From: Loxodes magnus
Taxonomy: Eukaryota > Ciliophora > Karyorelictea > Loxodida > Loxodidae
Length of the DNA stretch: 64,000 nt
NCBI GenBank assembly: GCA_946699065.1
Contig: CAMPDV010000017.1
Coordinates: 620,001-684,000, forward strand
Reading direction: 5' to 3'
The notes under the pieces were generated by a model, which made no database searches, was not told the origin of the DNA, and worked only from the letters and a program-made list of their open reading frames with translations. The position numbers and the translations under genes are program-made. Of the stretch, positions 61,158 to 64,000 are shown piece after piece. Each line of letters starts with the position of its first letter. Position 1 is the first letter of the stretch.

Positions 61158-64000
61158 ATGTTCAAATAAAAATAGAAAGTAATTTTTAGAAATGTTCTTA
61201 TTTAAATCAGATAATTATGAGAAATAATCTAAAAGCTTCTCTGTTTTGGTTCTTATGAATGGAAATACTTTTTGCAGTTAAGAATTAATAATTAATTTAT
61301 TTAAATTTTCGTTTATTTAATCATCTCTTTTTGCTTATTTTTATTAATACTGAAATAATTAATGGAAAATTCTAGAATTTTATATGAGAAATATATATAA
61401 AGAGGCAATTAATTGTTAGAAGAAGTAAAATTTATCCAAATTTTTTATAAAGAAATTAGATTAAAACAGCTTTAACCATTAATAATTTTAGTTTTTTATT
61501 AAGGAGTGTTGCCAAGATATAAGAATTTAATTTGCTAATTTGAAGTTTTAGTTATTTATACTCATATAACTACATTTAAACATAATAATTTTCTCTATTT
61601 TATTAATTTTAAAAACTATCAATCTTTATAAATGGCTTGACTTTTATAGAAAAATTTAGAGATTTAAAGCTAAAATACAAAGATTTTTTTAGAAAGGCAT
61701 ACTTTTTGGTTTTGTTCTATTATTATCCCCTAAACTTTTACTTATTAAAAAATTAATTGGAAACTTTATATCAGGTAATTATTTTTAATCCTCAGACGAT
61801 ATCCAACAAAAATTTAGACAAGTTTCAAAAGAATAAATATGATAATTAAATTTGCTTCTTAAAATTTAAATAATAATGCATCAAATTTAAGATAAAAATA
61901 TTCAAATGTCTTTCAATAGTTATTAGGTTAACCTTCAAAGAAAACAAGAGAATAGTCGTAAACTTAATACGTTCTAAATTATCATATTGTTATTAAATCT
62001 TAAATATCAACTATCAGTAGAGGATTTGGTGTTGCTAGTAAATAAAATAAAGTAAAAAAAATAGTAAGAAATTTACATCTTTCTAGAAGAAAATAGAATC
62101 TAATGAAGCAAAGTTAATTTATTTATTATGCAAAATAATTGGGGATATAATGTCAAATTAATAAGTAGACCGGGAGTTTATTGCATGTAATCACTTTAAA
62201 AGGTAAAAGACAAGAAAGTTATAAATAAAAATTTTATTTTAAAATAAATATGGTTGAAGAAAGATAAAAAGTTAGATGAAATATATCAAAAAGTTTTATA
62301 TATCTAATAAAAGAAATGTATACCCACCATCGATTGAATGCTGATAGATCTAAAATTTAATGTAAAATTTATTATTGTTTAATCCACTACAATCAATTAT
62401 TATTTTATTACATAATATCTTTTTAAGTCTAAACATAAATTTTTTATTAAATAGATATAAAATTTATAAATTTAGATAGACTTATTTATCCTACAGATCC
62501 TACAGAGATATTTCTTGATGAAAACATAATTAAATTAATTTCTGTTTATTGTTTCCTGATTTTATAAATATATTTAGGTTACAATTATAATAACCTACAC
62601 ATAAATTTTCATTTTTTTAAAGAAATCCTTCATTTTCAAGTATATTTATAATTTAACTTAGATAAACCTAACAACAACTATAAAGATTCAAATGTACTAA
62701 CAATAAATTACCAATCACTATTTAATCTCGAATATTTATTAAAAATACCAGTTTATATCTGACATTCTTAAAATAAAATAATTAAGTCAAATAATTTGAA
62801 AAAAGGGATCTTTTATTCTACCGAAATTAGAAATATACTTTAATTAAAAATGTTTATTCCCTAGCTTTTAAAGTTATAAATATAAATAAAAATATAACAA
62901 TAAAAAATAGATATTTTCAACAAATTACAACTTTCATCCTTCAAGAGATAAAAATCAGATTTAAAATAGAAAATAATTAAATTGATATACTTAGAATATA
63001 GCTAGTACTTTAATTAATTATAATACTTAAACAATAAACCTTTAAGTAAAGTTAATTAAGAATTATTAGAGATTTTATTAATTCTAAAATATTTACACTT
63101 TGAATAAATAAATTTTAATTTGTTGAAAAAAAGCTTTAAGAATTATAATAATTGTTAGCGTGCTTTTATAATTTTTATAATTTTTATTTTAGTTTGTCTG
63201 ACCTTAGAACCGCTATTTGTCACAATTATTTTAAAATACACTAAGAATTTAATTTTATTCTTTACAATCTCTTTTACGCTTATCTTGTACAAATATAATT
63301 GAATTTATCTAAATAAAGATAAAAGTTAATTGCAAATTATGATTAAAACTTTTTAAATTAAATCCTTGCTAATTTTACTGTTTTTATAAAAAGAATAATC
63401 TGGAAGAATTTTCCTTTAATTATTAAATTTTTAGAAATTTTAGAGCTTCAAAGCAATTTAATAATTATTATGAAAATCTAGGTTCTTTTACATTTAATTT
63501 TAGTTATTTTAGTACTTCACCCATTAATTTTCTTAGATAAAAGACAGTTACAAATTAGATGTTCCTTTCCAATTTAATTTTAAAATAGAAAAGTGATGTA
63601 TAAATTTTATAATTGTGAATGGCTATAAAGCAATAAGAATTTTATCTTACTAAGCTTAGCTTATCTCAAATAGGCTAAGAAATATATTTTTTAAGATGAA
63701 TAAGATTTCATTATTTTATTTATCAAAATTTCTTTAAATTAATTTAAACTATAAAATTAAGAGAAATTCACATTTAATATAATCTAGTTCTAGCCTCTAT
63801 TTTCTTGCTTTTATAATTAGATAGAATGAAAAACTTTTAAATTTAAATTTAAATTTATTCTCTTTAATATTATGAAGGAATGAAATTCTTTTCGCTTATT
63901 TATTTTTATTATTTTTATATATTTGATTGATTTTAATGGAATTTATGAATTTTTATTTTATTTTACATTAATTTTAGGCAAAATTATTTAACTACAACCC
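61158..64000 (+). CDS. Possible large gene, partial at the window end
   Basis: A plus-strand frame (codon starts at multiples of 3) that is poor in TGA from about 61.1 kb to the window edge. ATG 61158 is only one possible start. The best coding signal is at 61863-62100 and 62490-62740, where G sits mainly at codon position 1. These parts read QISTISRGFGVASKQNKVKK and DRLIYPTDPTEIFLDENIIK, then LDKPNNNYKDSNVL. A hydrophobic segment around 63160-63290 could be a membrane helix. TGAs at 61218, 61638, 62277, 62760 and 63300 would be Trp, or any of them could be a stop. Parts of another frame also look acceptable, so the call is tentative. No domain is recognised. Confidence 0.35.

Noticed and set aside
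1-64000. Germline-specific DNA with internal eliminated sequences
   Set aside because: The receptor genes run uninterrupted for 4 kb in each copy without insertions bounded by short repeats, so there is no sign of eliminated segments within genes.

Overview
ORGANISM. The window is about 80-85% A+T and has almost no reading frame longer than 100 codons under the standard code, yet three long protein-coding regions appear once TAA and TAG are read as Gln and TGA as Trp. Aligned paralogues inside the window support this directly: the same codon is CAA in one copy and TAG in another, and TGG in one copy and TGA in another. TGA also seems to end genes. Gln/Gln/Trp-or-stop is the code known from karyorelict ciliates (NCBI table 27) and Condylostoma (table 28), so I infer a ciliate of that kind. 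The species is not determined.

GENES. Three paralogous genes of about 1,330-1,350 codons (3672-7703 +, 24772-28758 -, 47761-51810 -) encode a secreted-then-membrane receptor: signal peptide, probably two ANF-receptor/periplasmic-binding-protein type I-like modules, about nine transmembrane helices and a cytoplasmic tail. Each faces, tail to tail, a smaller unrecognised candidate gene on the other strand (8154-8687 -, about 22982-24603 +, 46724-47812 +). Further weak or partial coding regions lie at about 9062-9784, 17861-18301, 45140-45555 and 61158 to the window end.

LARGE-SCALE STRUCTURE. Anchors read by eye show that about 0.8-17.0 kb is an old, diverged inverted duplicate of about 33.9-55.9 kb, each arm carrying a receptor, its convergent neighbour and the same AT-rich flanks. 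The second receptor copy lies between the arms. A further copy of the gene-distal flank runs from about 55.8 kb rightwards.

MOBILE ELEMENTS. Nearly all islands of higher G+C outside the receptor genes are dispersed repeats. (1) ORF1-like retroelement copies encode a coiled coil and a CX2CX4(H/Y)X4C zinc knuckle (18.3, 21.1, 30.6-29.6, 33.0, 36.1 and 38.0 kb), three of them ending in a TAT-type microsatellite, plus a truncated tail copy at 29.2 kb. (2) Fragments resembling the C-terminus of non-LTR retrotransposon ORF2, with an LRT motif and a C..GE.D.FEH...C finger, lie at 34.9 and 40.3 kb; a tail-only relative is at 15.7 kb. (3) Three SINE-like families have different bodies but share one 45-bp imperfect hairpin at the 3' end. 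Minisatellites lie at 9.8-10.06, 34.55, 44.57, 60.7 and 47.28 kb. I saw no tRNA, rRNA or CRISPR array.

LIMITS. With no codon that always stops, open frames mean little here. Coding calls rest on paralogue conservation, G at codon position 1 and recognisable motifs. Many 5' and 3' ends are uncertain, and several element ORFs need frameshifts.
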